Origin: Trichoplax adhaerens
Taxonomy: Eukaryota > Placozoa > Uniplacotomia > Trichoplacea > Trichoplacidae
Assembly: GCF_000150275.1 (NCBI RefSeq)
Contig: NW_002060947.1
Span: 3,650,980 to 3,714,979, forward strand
Direction of reading: 5' to 3'
DNA length: 64,000 bases
Shown here: positions 35,981 through 51,200 of the stretch, one piece after another
Numbering within the stretch: position 1 is the stretch's first letter
Layout: each line of letters begins with the position of its first letter
Made by a program: the position numbers and the translations under genes
Notes under the pieces: generated by a model
What the model was told of the DNA's origin: nothing
What the model saw: the letters and a program-made list of their open reading frames with translations, nothing else
The model's database searches: none

Positions 35981-38900
35981 GCCACTAAAGGTGTTACAAC
36001 AATCGGATAATACTGCATGTAGTTATTTGGAAATTAGTAAACCACGAAACATCGCATTATAAGATATGTGATAGATATGACCAGTAAAATAATAATACCA
36101 ATATGGATAGGCCTAACCTGAACGAAAAGGTTACCTGGAATTAAATTAATTAAAAGCTAACTGAGGTAATCTAACAGTAAGAAATGAGCAAGTCTTACTC
36201 TATCAGTTTATGAAGTTGTCGCATGATAGATGTTTCTATTCTACGCTGCACGTATTCATCCACTACATTTAAATCATACCTTGAAGGTATATAATAAAAA
36301 CACACTGTATAAAACATAAAGTCTCGGCGTAATATAAAAATAAAAATAATATATCTTAGTTTGTAGGCAGAATATGAGAAATGAGATATTATCAAGCAGA
36401 AATCAGTTTATAATATTGTCAAGCTTAGCAAATTCCAGTTCTATAAAAGTACCGCGTAAGTATTATAACGCTAACTGTCTTTCATAACGCATTATTACCA
36501 TAATGAACACATCTTATCGGATAATTAATTGAGATGATAGTAAAATAGAATAGCTAGATTTATAAAAACAAAGAACATTCTTGACTATATCTGTCACATG
36601 AGTAAATCAAATGAGGATATCAACAATCGTGAGAATATAGGAAGCCAGCCTACCATCACAACAAGTAGGACAATACAGGCTGTATTGTTTACTTAATCGC
36701 TTAACATAGTTAATATCAGAGCATTTACCACACCTGTAACGCAAAGTTGAAGCAAAATAAATATTATTGAATAAATGTGACGGCTAGATTTGTCTAATAA
36801 CTAGGACTTGCAGATATCCCTAGATAATAGCATCCTATCGTGATAGGACCAAAAATGGATTTAACTCACCCACATCCTGACTCTACTGTTACTAATTGAT
36901 ATTTTTATAGTATATTTTTCTATGACATGCGTCAAAAAAATGACCTACAGGGTATAACTAATGGACTTGCTTATTTACGTTATTTATTAGTTGCGAAAAG
37001 ATCACGTGTTCTACTATTGGATCCAATACGTTCATTATTGTTTCTTAAGAATGGGCATTGACTGAAATGTAATCAACGTAAATTAACGGAGAACGGCGCA
37101 ATATAATATTTGATGTAAAATGATAGACAACACTTTGTTGGCCTACTATCATTGATTTGTTTTAGTGGAATTATTGATAAACTAGCAAGTATGACCGGCT
37201 ACACTCAAAATAAATCTTCACTGTAATAGTATTATGTGCATATATCAAAAGGTGATCAATGATGTGGAGTGATAATTACATTATCATTACTAGTGTAAAG
37301 GTAAAAATAGTTTAGAAACTACTCATTACGCTAAGGATTTGAATTTAGAATAGAAATGAGACAGTTAAATTATAATTAAAATTAAATTTTTTTATTTTAC
37401 TGTAACATTCGTATATTGTTGTAGTATACAGGTATAAATCCTAATTGTTAGTAACTAGTAATAAAATTGTTGTTAAAAACTATTCTCAGTATCAGAATTA
37501 TTAAAAATTTGATAATAGCGATTGAACTCCGACGGGAATAACTATAGTCCAAAATTGATATTTCCACTTACATCTACAGTGTTAAATATTTAGTCGTGAC
37601 CAATTTATAAATAACTACAAATAACTTTGAAACTCGTTCGTTTATGGTATTAGCGGAACTTAAAATTCCTCTTAGAATAGCTATTTACTTTATTATATAC
37701 TTTGGTCTACATTTGATCAATAACTATTTTTTAATAATATTTTAGTTCAGTATAACAATTTATTACTGATATTGGTGAGATAAAATTTTTGTAAGCCGTA
37801 CAAACCGCGGTATAACCGCTATTATTGATGTAACATCTATTACACCTATTAAAAATAAATTCTATATCCGAATAGATAATCTATAAAATTTGCCTACAGC
37901 GATCTTTCTAGATCTCTATCTGTAACATAATCACTCAATTAGTGATAAGAGATTAAATTAATTGAAATAGTGCCTGGTCGTTCCGTCAACGTTTTACTAG
38001 CATTAATATGAACACCAGTATCATGAATTTTTGGCAACTATCTTATCTTATCATTGAGCGTAACGCGACAATTAAAATCTTGGTTCAGGACTTGAACCGA
38101 TTAAAATACGAAGATTTATGTAGAAAATATGAAGATATATCCTAAATAAAAATATATTATTAAATACCTATAATTAGGAAATTGGATCTTAGCCTAACCT
38201 CTAATATTCTGAGCTTTCTCATTTTACACGCAGTAATGTAAGCAATAGTACATAGCTATAGGAAATTGTTAAGTAAGGATAATACAGATAAAAATAGAAC
38301 GCTCTTTCTAATGAAGCTACCATTGTAACATAGATAGATTGATCAATGAATAACACTAATTACGAATTTACATGCTATCACGAGCAGAACATTCCTTTGG
38401 CATTTGTTACTGTTAAAATTATAGTATAATCTAAATAATAGTGTATTAAATGGTAATTTGAAAGGATATCCTTCATGATACAAATACTCAACTATCACGT
38501 TGTAGTCCACAATTTATTGTATACGCCCACACATCTCTGCTTAACAATATACCCAACAGCACTATTGACTATTAATTTAAATTAGGTATAGTAACGTTAT
38601 TTAGATGTAAATTTGTGTCAATATAACTGTTCATAACAGTATTTTAAGTCAGTGTATGCCAGGAAACAATGCTCCTATAGTAGAATAATTTAAACCCTTA
38701 GGCAATAGTAGTAAGCATTTTCTACACAAGGTAAAGTTACTCATAACAACAGCTTTTACTATACGATTAGTTGCTTATTGTTCAACACCATTATTGATCT
38801 ATTAATGCTTCAGCATAATAAACTATCATCTCATCCTCTTCATATTTTATAGTTAATAGGATGTTTATAGCGCATACGCGCCTAACATTCTACAATATAC

Positions 38901-39225
38901 ACTTATAGTATAAGAATAGCGTAAAAAAGATCGATATCGTTATTCTATAACAAAAATAGATGATTGATCACTAGACCAGTAGGTTATACTTTGGGGGTGT
39001 TGAAAAATTCAATGTGCTACTCTCAAGTATAGTTATTACAGTGTCTAGATAACACTTTTCCTTTTCGAGAAATATCCATATCCCCCCTGCTATCTAGTCT
39101 TATTATATAATCTGTCAAAAGAGAATATTTAGCATTCTTCATTTCAGGACACCTACGTGGATTAGAGGTAACATTAAGAAAAAATATTCAAGCGCGATTG
39201 AATAAAAGGATCGAAAGAGGGCATC
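35981..39225. other. 3.2-kb intergenic region upstream of the RhoGEF-RhoGAP gene
   Basis: No gene is recognised on either strand. Near its right end, a pyrimidine-rich tract followed by CAG at about 39134-39148 resembles a splice acceptor. Because a TGA lies in frame upstream of the ATG at 39226, this would be a 5' UTR exon boundary, so the promoter may lie further left in this interval. Confidence 0.5.
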
Positions 39226-42200
39226 ATGACGACTGTGGCAAGAAAAATTGCACCTCGAGCATCTTTTGCTCGATCTAAATCTCTCTCTGATAATATGATG
39301 CAAGATTTGTATCTAGCACGAGCTGGTGGAATGGATGCGGATAGCGGTGATGAAACATCAATTGAGATTAAGGCTATACTACCGGACGGAAATCGTAAAA
39401 CGGTAAATGCTTGACCTATTTGCCATAATCAATTACTCAATGATTTGTCAACATCGTGTTAACCTTATTTACAGCTAACCGATGATTCGATAGCTTACCG
39501 TTTTATACAAATTTTTCTTTAGTTTTAATTACTTTTTTCTTATACAGCGTTGTTTATACGAGTTAAATATGATTCAAATTAAAAAAGAAATGAATCCTTA
39601 AATGAGTATTGACCAATACTAATATCACTTTATGATCAACTCTATCGCATGCTAGATATTTAATGATATTTCGTCACTGATGTTGATCATTTTCGCGAAA
39701 GAACTATCTTACAACATACTTAACTTATTAAATTTCGGCACAGTAGCATTCTAATATCGTCGATAGGATAAGCGATAAAACAAGTGATACTTCGACCAAT
39801 TAACTCTAGCTTGATGTGACAATCAAAATGTTTTAATGATGAGGTGGCTTTTGAAGATAAAATAATCATATCTAAAAAATTGACTACAGAACTTTGAAAA
39901 AATAAATACCATCTTATGAAAGACTTTCATTTATTATAATTATTAAATTGGAAATTAAAGTGGCGCAGCTAAAAGACCTATTATTTTAAGTAATTACATA
40001 TAATGATCTAGCTTCCTGTAGATCTAAAGCAATTATCTGATCTTAATAATATAAAATGCTGAATCAGCCGACAATTATAATCAATAACCCACTGTTGATA
40101 ATTTCTTATTTTAAAAATGACTAACCAAAGCGTTAAAACATTTGTTATCAGTTTTCTTTGAAGTTATTGGATGAAAAGGTATAGAGACTTATGCGAATAC
40201 TCAAAAAGTTTATACGTAGAACTTAATAATTACGGTACTTTGAATACGGTTACAATCTTAATCGGCATTTCATAATATTTCTTTATCAGTGCTGGCTTTC
40301 TATACGTAAGACGTGAGTGCAATGTACAAGATGTCATACAGAATTCTTGTAACATCCGGAAAACTTCACCATTTACTTTTCTTACTTTTTTGCTACATAA
40401 CGGCTGTAATGATGATAAGGTGTAACAGATAAACCTATTGTAAACTTCTAGATTCGAAGACTAATAATATACTGATCGCTATTGATGATATAGAAGGACC
40501 GTTGATAAAATTTTAGGTGAAAGTATAGTCCAATTTAATACTGTACTAGCCTGAATTGAAAAAGGATGCTAAAAATTTTGTAATTGAATATTAATTTTAC
40601 TTACGCATTATTTCGGTCTAATAAGAAACTGTAAAATGTAGTTAATTTAAATTTGATACTGTATTAGTAGAAACAAGTTAGTATTGTAAATAGTGATAAT
40701 CATCATAATATAATGAGAGCGTAACTTTCGGTGAAGGTTATTCTTAGAAACTTTTGTAATCGTATCTGTCAAACTTCGATCATTCTCATTTTCGTTCTTC
40801 GAGCTATGCAGCCATAATCATATTGCGCCTTTCTATTTAATAATACTGTTTAATTGGCTGTAGTTTTTCTTACACTGTTTTAGTTTTAAATATTTCCAAT
40901 TTTTAGACATTACCTAAATTGTTAATCAAAGTGCAATTGATTTTTTTTAATGCTAGTGGGTAGAGTATTATGTAAACTGTCGGATCTTAGCTGAATCAAC
41001 GTAAGGGAATTTGTTTATCCGTATCATCACTTGTGTTAGATTTAGTTTAACCTTTCTACAGATTTTCTGACATATGCATAAGAGCTACTGGTCAAGCTAC
41101 TGTAGAATAAGCTTCTAGTTGGTATCCTGATACTGTACCATACACTAGAATGAATAACATTAGATTTCAGATCTATTAGAAGATATTTCACCGGTACCAT
41201 GCTTAGATAAATTCGTATTTCTTTACTATGACACGCCGCTAATTGTAATTTATTCGTTAAAAATTAACGACATGAATATTTTGTAATTGAAAATTTAGAT
41301 ATTTACAACGAAAGAACTAACTAAATTATACTCCTCCGTGAGACTGTATGAATTTCTAAGCATGCGAGTTGATACGTATTCATTAATTCAGCGTATTTGT
41401 GAATCTTCAAGTTTTTAATCATATGAGTTGATCGCTCAGGAAATTTTTCGTACTTTTATTTTAGATATTCCTCATCATATCTATACAATTATTAATTATT
41501 ACATCCCGTCTTAATATGATCAAGTTTTTGCTTTTAAAATCTAACATATTTCATTTCGACTTATCATGGAGCTTGATTTAGTGAATAACCTAAGTAATAT
41601 TTAACTGATTGCAACTCTTCTTGTTTTCGAGCAAGCTATTTTATAATGTCCATCTTTTCAGATATAAAACGATCGGTCAATATTTTCTTTCTTGGATGTT
41701 TAATTCCAACATTTTAGTAATCAAATATACGTTGTATAATTAAAACAAAAACTGTAGTAGTTCAGCTAGTAAATCTATTGACAATTCCTTTATCACCCTA
41801 ATTAAATTGAATCCCTATATTCGTCTTTTCGTTAGTAGCGATCCGTTACCATATATTTTTCTCAATCGTTGTTTTGGCCTTAATTTAAAACTTGTAATAA
41901 AATTTCGCACGTGACTGCTAAATCGAGATGGATAACATTTTACAAGTATCAAGATTGCTAACTTTTTCTCATTACTTCCAATCGAATTGTTATGTAAACT
42001 CCTGCAATATCAAAGTTCAAGCCATATTGTAAATGATACAAAAAAAAATCAGCTCACGGACAAAAGGATTGTTCCATGTTCGTCAAGTGTATTTATTAGA
42101 CATAATAGACTTCATACAGCAAGTGAGAAAAGAAGGCCATATTGCGTTTGTACTATTTTAGTCTTTTGATCATCTCATTATGGGAATCTAAGCTTCACGG

Positions 42201-45200
42201 TTTGTTGTCGTCGTCATTACTACTCTATTCAATATCATTTGTAAGAGTTAATCTAACATCCAGTCCATCTGTCAAATGAAAAAGACCATTATGCTTATTT
42301 TTCTCATCTATCCTACTCTGATCGCATTTTTGGGGACTTAATATTGACAGACATGTTATGATTTTCATCGTAGAACTCACTCTCTAACTATGGGTAAATT
42401 ATGATTATTGTATCGTAGTTACTTCTGCTGATTCATAATATTTAAGATTTCTTGACTGACATTGTTTAAAACTCAAGAGTTAATACGACGAAAGTTAAAG
42501 AATTTAAAGTTTAGTTTTACTATAAGGTCAGCTATATTAACCAACAATTATAAAACTATAATCTGCCGGTAATCAGCATTATAAAGAGCTGATGAAAGAG
42601 TTCAGCCGACAATGTTATAAAAGCTCATTCTCACAAAATAATACACATTGCATTCCGTATTGGCCATAGATAGGATATTTCTTCTTTGGGTTATTAACTA
42701 TCTAGCTAAACAGGATGGACGTGTGCTTTGTATAGTACAAGCAACGTTATATCTATAGGTTTCACGGTTATAATTTCTTTTCAAGTTCGTAATTTTATAT
42801 CTAGTGAATGAACTTTTCGAATATTAATAGTGGTAACCTAAAATACGTAAATACTATATAGCCTATTGTATGAATTATTATTCGAATTTCTATACCAAGA
42901 AGAGAACAGTTATTAGCTTTTAATATCAATATTCCCAGAAAATCAATTACACTTACGATGTACACTTTTTCGGGATACATGTGTAATTAACTTCAACAGC
43001 TACAGACAATGTTCATTTTAATGCATATCCTCTATCTCCGTTTGTTTGATGCCATATATCGATCAGCGGACTCCGAATATGCGTATATTACAGTAGTATT
43101 ATTTGCGTCAATATCACAATCTTAATGACTATCTAACCTTTCGAATGAAATCATAAGACAAAATGTTAATGCTATTTACTATAATATTTGAGTTAATACG
43201 ATATGCTCCATTTTATAAAATTTTTATCGACTATTATCTTTAATCAATAGCTAATAACATAAATCTAGTATCCTTAGCATACAGCATTTAATTATGCGTA
43301 GTACTGATAGTTATAACTGTATTGATCAAAGCTTACAGAATGAAATGCAATAAGATCAAATTATTATCAAATACTTTTCGAGAGTTGCATCACGTTGCTA
43401 CAGATAAATTAGTGAGCAATCTCTTGACCAGTTACCAAATATTTCGAGATTAAATTCTAAGTAAAGTGCCTTCATTATCCGCGTCTTAGATCGATCAGTA
43501 AGTTACGGGAGCAAATCTCTATAAAAATTTTGCGCACATCATGGCCTCCTCACTGATAGCCTTTCAATAGTTTATACTAAGCCATATTGTTTAAGTATCT
43601 GTATTATATACTTTCTTTGCTGATTGATTTAAGTACCTTTACCTTTTTGGTTACAAACTTTATTGTTTTATAACATTCATTAAAATTTAGCTTAAAATAA
43701 ACCCAAACCAGCAAATTCCTCGTAAACAACATTGCAAGTATTCTGTACAGAATGTATGAAGCTAATATACTCTTAGAAAATATTTCTCATGGATCAAAAC
43801 TATTGAATTAACCTTCAAAGGCGCTTATTTGCATAGTAATTATAGTTTTTATGGCTTAAATACTGGAATTATTTTGTATTTATCTGTTCTTTTCTGACGA
43901 ATTCATGGATTGATTTGAATTCCTGATAGTTAGCCCGTTAAGCTATTACTTTAAGTCCATTTTGAAAGTAAACGATTACTGTAGCTTTCGTTAGCCCTGA
44001 AAAGTTGACATTTTTAATTCACTTCAATTACTTTCCCTCTCTGTACCAATCGATTAATATATTACAAATAGTCTCAAGAAAACGAAAAGTGCATTCTGTC
44101 TTTAAATTTACGAAAAATGCTCATCGATCGCTCCAAATTATAAAGAAATTAGAGATAAAATGTTATCATTCTTTAAGGAGATTTTTACTTCGTTCAAAAG
44201 GATTATTTTCGTCGACTCAGAAGAATTTACATAGGTTACAGTCGATTACGATGTTCATTTGTAATTATTGTAAAAATTGAACGGCCATGATATGAATTTT
44301 ACTTAATGTTGTTCATTGTAGCTATCACTAAAACAAGTAGATTAATGTGTATGTTTATATTATTGCCTACGGAGCAAGCTAGAAACTAATTATTCCATAC
44401 AAATGAATATTGATAAGTGAATAGACATAGACATATGTTAATATCAACATATTGAGCATTTTCCTCTCTAAGAATAATATGACTAAAATTAATCCCATAA
44501 TAATGCTATTATCTTTTTTCCTATAGTTAAATGGCAAAGTAGGAATGAGGGTTGGGCATTTAGTTGCTGATATCGTCCATCAATTTAACTTATCATCTTG
44601 GCATGTTCGTATGTTGCCATCGCGCGCTATCGTTAATGATGGCTCTGATATAGGCGTCTTAAATGGTGAAGAAATATCAATCGAAGGAATTAGTCAATAT
44701 CCACAAAGCGATATTATGCAAGGTAAAATAATAAATTTTATTTTTAAAAATCATGTGCTATGAGAACGATAATAAGATACAGCATTTTTAGTCATTATGT
44801 ATGACCTTTTCCATCGAGTGAAGATTATTAGCCTTCATTCATACATTATATGTTCATGGCCAAAGCACTTTCACACTAAATTATTACTGTAGTTTTGAGA
44901 ATTGTTATGATATAATTTTTAATATAACAACTAAATCAACGCTCTCTTTGAAAGCAAATTAATCTTAATAAAATTGGTTTAGTAACAGTTTTAAACAACA
45001 AGCATTTGGTTTAATTTATGGGTTAATCCGTGATAAATATCCTTTACGTCAATGAAATTGATACAGTTACCGTAATTATGACGACTAAAATCTTGACCTC
45101 CTGTTATTTCCTTTTTCCTAACTGGAAAGGAATATAGTAATGAAACATTAATCGCTTTAAGCAATTCTGTATGAGAAACTCACTGTTACTGGTTTGAATT

Positions 45201-48200
45201 TTGCTTTGCCTATTGTAGACAGAATTAACTAAGTGTAGCATTTAACAACCTTAACAATATTACTATAGTAGAAGAGTAATCAAAAGCCATTCTAGTATAA
45301 TTCATTTTTCTTGTAATCAAATTTCTAGTTAACCAATAACAATTAATCACTTCTATCGTCATTACCTATATTGACTCTTATATTTTTTCCATTATTTTCC
45401 CTATTTTCCTGGACAACCAAATATTAATCCTATTAATATATATTGTAATATTGATAATTGATCTATTTAAAAAAATTAGATTGTAAGCAATTACTTTATT
45501 CAATAAGTTCACAAGCTCTTTTATAATGAACAAAAAAACGAAGTACGGTACTCTACTTTAATTTTTGTGAGAAATCTTCTATAATAAGGTTTGGTCAAAC
45601 CCAATCGAATTTATTTTTGAACCTTTCGCACCTAAGCTACTACATAGCAATGCATTTATGCAGGAGAAATTTTACTCGTCAATTCATTCGCTATACTAAA
45701 TGCAACTATGGTAAAGCCTCTACATTGTTTAATTTCTATCATACTGTACATTACCCTATTCTATTTCTCTATTTTTATTAATTTTTTCTGATGTGAGCCG
45801 TTTGACTATTTATCGGCACTACGATATGCGAATAGGCCAATATACATACTTAAGGAGCTACTGGCTTTTTGCTTAGTACTGGGTATCTGATGTTACAAAA
45901 ACCATGATGTTGTTGACAATCAGACTTAAATTACGTTTACCTTGAGATCTTTCATTACTATTCCAAGTAAATTTTGTCAATGTGATAATTTTATAGGCAA
46001 AAGAAATACTTTACGTCTATTTGTATTTGCTGAAAAAATGAATAGTTAAACTAAATATTGATTACTTAGCGAAAGTACTTTGTCACTACAACACTGCCAT
46101 TGGTAACTGATCGACCTATGCTTCTCGATTTCCTTATAGAAATGGATGAACGATTAAAATGTGTCAATAATTTGCTTTTCTCCGAAGAGCTTTACTTGGA
46201 ATCGCTTAAAATTACCATCGATAATTATGCTGATCCTCTTTGGTAAGGAAAATTAACTCTAGCGGCTTTTGCCGTATGAAGTATTCATATTGAATGAAAA
46301 GAACCTCTCAGAAAAATCCTAAAAGAAATAAAACCAATGTCTAAACATAGTGAATTATAATTGATGAATTTTCAATTTTACCACAGGAAATGGGGCTTAA
46401 GTGAATTAGAGTACGATACTCTCTTTGGTGGTATCAAGCAACTTCGACAGCTTAATACTCTGCTATGGCAAAAGGTAGAAATTAGAGATGTAAATTCAGC
46501 TTTCATAAAACAAATTTGGTATGACCAAGACAATCAAAACAGATTCTTTAATGGTTTTTAGTAATGGCTTTTGCAATTTTTACCATAAATGTTGCAGTCG
46601 AAATTATTTTATATTTCATTTTGTATCGCCGCTTAAAGCAATAATTTCAGTTATAGTTTAACTTAGTCGTCTGCCGATTTGAAAGCTAGAATATTTTACA
46701 AAGTCAATGTGATCATTATGGTGCCGATTATAATCGTAGTTAAGCCAATATAAAAGTGCAGATAGAGCAGTCACGGAAAACTTATACTAGCATAAATATA
46801 AGGCAATGGCAATGTTGATTTAATTACATTTTAAGCCAACATAAGAAAAAAGACAGTTAAGACTGTGATAAAATAAATTTCGTGAATGTGGTCGTGGAAA
46901 GGAGTGCAATATCCATTCCTTCCACGACTAATAAACGAATAGTAATTCAAGGAAACAAACAATCTCAGAATACTTGTCTTTATTGTACTGATATCATTTT
47001 AGAGGTATTTTAATCGTCTGTCTCTTAATTAAAATTCTTTTATTGTCGGCTATCGTTTTCATAAAACAATATTACTCTGGTATCATAGCAATATTAATTC
47101 TTTTTATTTAAGGCTTAGATAGTATGCTAGCACAAGAATGTCCACAGTTAGTAGTTGGCAATAGATTGGTTCAGTATAACAATTGCACATAATTAAACGT
47201 TTTAAAAATTTTTATTCGTGCTATACATGAATCAGTATCCACTTTTACTCATCTATCAGTTGACTAAAACCACTTTCCAAGCTAGCAAAAATTGTTTTGC
47301 GTATTAAATCTACTCACAAGATAACATTAACATTCTATCATGTAATATCGATTCTAAGTAAACTAAATAAAGGTAGTATGCGAGCATAAGGATGATTATA
47401 GATATGATACTTCGAATTAGCGTAAACGCTATACTTAATAATTTAATAGCTATCCATGTTGTACTAGTATGAACATTTTTTTTAAAAGCTATTTAATTGA
47501 TTCATCAGCTAATCAATGAATTAAAACTACTTTATTTGTTAATTATTATGACATCCTAGCAAATATTGATGCAATATTATTACAGTATAGAAACTGTAGT
47601 ATTAGAGATAGCATCAAAAATCGCAATAATGTTGTTCAGTCTTCATTTATTCATTTATATAAGCTATCTCATCAGTTAATAATATCGCTTCGTGGTCTTT
47701 AATCATTTTTAAGCCGTTTTAGGAACGGTAAGCGCAAAGACTATTTAAAAATTCGAGCGGTATTAGATTAATATCTATCAAACATATTCTAATTTAAAAA
47801 TCACTTGTGGAGGTCGAAAAATAACATTACTAAATTTGGCTTCCTGTTCAAGCAATCATCCGTTAAATTTAGCGGCACTGGAGAATTGTCGTCAGAATTG
47901 ACATTACTATGATCATTGAGCACCACAATAGTTTATGTAATTACGACTATCGTCTATATAATCACATGATATTACAGCTATTTATCATATCTCTTTTTAT
48001 TATAGTTGAAAAGTGCTACAGCAACTTGGGATTCCGAGCTTACTTGCATAGGTAAGATAAAGGCTTTGATAATTACTCAAGAAAGATTTACAGTACATTT
48101 GGTTGTACTGATTCTTCTCTCGGGTCTACTTTATCGTATCATTCTTGGTTAATTCCAAAAAATAAAAAATACAGTACGAGGTTCCCTCCTCCTACATAGA

Positions 48201-51200
48201 ATTCTGTATTAATTGATACCTTTGTAAGCAAGCCTATCTATTCTATCTGTGTCAGTGATAATACTCGTATGTAGAGTATTTGGGTATAAGCCAACCATAT
48301 CAATTTGTAATAGTAGCACACAATTCTATTATTTCTTTTACCTTGATTAATCTTCATATCAAGTTAGCACAATATTCTACGTATCTCCTAATGTAGTCTA
48401 AGCATATCAGCTTATACCGTTACCTTCTTTCATGGTATCTTTTTTTATACAGTAGTTACCAACTGTATGTTAATATCATGAAATGCTAGTATATTGTTTC
48501 TTGTTAGCATGAAAAATGCGATTTCCAAAAATAACGCAATAAATTTTAGAGATAATTATTACGAATTCATCCAAAAAGTGGATTTGCATGCAAATTGAGT
48601 AAATGTAATTAAAAATAAATGACTAACTAATGCTATTATCTCATCATTTAGGTCAGATTTTTGTTTTCTTTGATCTTTTCTGGCCTGTCTACGAAGAATA
48701 TTACCAAAGTTTTAAATCGGTCAAACTGTAAGTCTCTTTTCTTATTAGTATTCAATATTTGATTGTTCGATAACTACAAGGGTGAATGGATATTTTATTA
48801 ATCATGAATAAAACTAAATTTCTGAATAATTCTAAGCTGTAGTTTTCAAACTATTTATCTTGTCAATTCTATAATTAAAGATAAAACCAATAATCAAATT
48901 ATATATTAAAAAGATTTTTTTTAGTAAAGTAAAACGATAATAAATATCAAAAGTTGTACTATCACACCCTTAGTCAAGTCTTAAGCCACCTTCATAAATT
49001 ATTTATTTCATCGCGACGAAATTAATCGACGGCTAATCTAATAGAACATCTGCGTCAATATTTTAATTACACTGTAATACTATATTATTATCAAATCTGG
49101 ATTACTATCATTTATACAGCTTCTCTTTACACCATCAAATCCAAATTTATTTCTCAACTATATTAACTGTAGTTTTATAAAAGTTCACTACAGTTAATGC
49201 TCTCTGAAATACCATCTTGCGAGTGCATTAAGCTGGTCTTAATTTGATACAATAAATAATATCCCTTTTTAAGTCGGTTTTGAGGTTTAACAAAAAACCT
49301 TTGATATTACGTACGTTTTTAAAATAAATAGTAACATACCCGTACTTAAATTTATATACGAATATTAAGTCGTTGAACACGTTTCTGGGTATATATCTCC
49401 ATGTAATTAATTTTTGAATAGCAATGATGAATTTCACCGATTAGCTTGTAATTAGATGATAGCTTAGAAAATTATTTTCTACCAATCATTTATAGAATAC
49501 TAAAATCCAAGAAGAGTAATGATCCGACCTTCAGTGACTTCTTGCGAACTCAACGTCTTAGCGCTCATCATTCCTTGGAATCATTGTTACTAGCTCCAGT
49601 AAGTGATTAAGTTGGTTGTAGCAATATTTTTTATGATGCCTTCACTAACCGTGAAAGGAGTTAGAAATCAATTGGACTATCTCACTATTTTTATTTGGTA
49701 TTGTAATTTATGAAACTCTATTTCTGTTCTGCAAAATTCGTATACAAAGATGTTCATGCCAAGTTAATATTGAACGATTGGTCAAGCTTTTTAAATACAA
49801 TTTAAATTCTACAAAAATTTTTCTATAGTCCTGTATCAGTTTTCTTACCCACCTATTCTTTGTTAGTTAATAATTTATAATATACTGTAGTCTTGCATTT
49901 TAGAGTTGTATAATAGCCTTATTTGATATTAGTAACATTGCACATGTTTTTCTGAAGCCATTTACGATAAATCTGTTTAGCTTAAAATGAATCTTAGCTA
50001 AGGAAACGTCAAATAATTTTATCCTACACTACAATAAATTAAAAGCTTGCGATTACGTAGTAATTAAATTTAAAAATTTAACTTTATAGAATTCTTAACA
50101 GTTTCATTTCAGCAAAGCCAATGTTAATTTAATATACCAACGCTATTCTTAAATTAACGATCGCACCGTATAGTATGGTCCTATTTGCTATCTTCTTGAC
50201 AGTTCTATCAAGACGAAATACTTATTTAAGAAATTCTCAAAAATACTGTTATAATATTACTTTGCTTAATACCTTGCAAAGTCAATAATCAAATTTGATA
50301 TTAGCGTAGCTTTATCTTTGGCCGCTCAACAGTACTGAAATTAGCATATATTGCTTACATATTTTAGTAATGAGATTTCTGATTTATTTTCTCTACTTTA
50401 TTCCCTTCAACTTTAAGCATAAGCATCTAAATAATTTCAGCTATTAAGTCTAATCGAGCGTAGCAAATTATTTGTATATCGTTTCTACCGTGTTGTCAAA
50501 CATTTTTAGAATAGTTATGGAAAAATTCATTTCCTAATTAGTTTATTTCAAGAGAGATTTTATTAATTAAGTTGTCATTATCAAATTAGCAATTATTATA
50601 ATCATCGTGGAACAACCATAAATATTTCCGTATCATAATTAAACCTCGATATGTCAAAGATAAATTTCACCTTGAAAATTTTGATTTGAAGTTGTCGGTT
50701 GAGTTTGCTCTTAATGTCTCTTCTTAATGGCCGTTGTAGATATAGACCTAAATTTTGCCTTAACTGAATACAAATTTTCGTAAATGATACGCCTATAGTC
50801 AAAACCAGAAACAAATCCACAAAGCATAATTTTTTATTTGCACTGACATAACTTTCTTTATTTGAGGCTTTCATTCTAGTAATATTCCTAATCGCAGCTA
50901 ATAAGAAAGTATATAGTAAATGGCTGCCATTAATACCAGTATTCATTCTGTTATAGTTGATTCTCCTTTGTAAACCTGAAAAATAATAGCATCATGAATA
51001 ATGTAAATAAAAGCGTAGATGGAATCAACGCAAGCAATTTATTCTGAAGCTAATCATTACAATAATAATAAAGAAAACAATTTATTGTTTCTCGAAAACT
51101 GGATAGGTTTAATATTAAAAAAATGGCACAAATAAGTAATAATAATTCCTACCAAATTTGTTAAATTGGTTGTAACTATCTTTAGTCTACATAATTGATG

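Noticed and set aside
50602-50946. 114-codon antisense frame inside an intron of the RhoGEF-RhoGAP gene
   Set aside because: Starts with ATG but has no recognised motif. About one frame this long is expected by chance in 64 kb of this composition.
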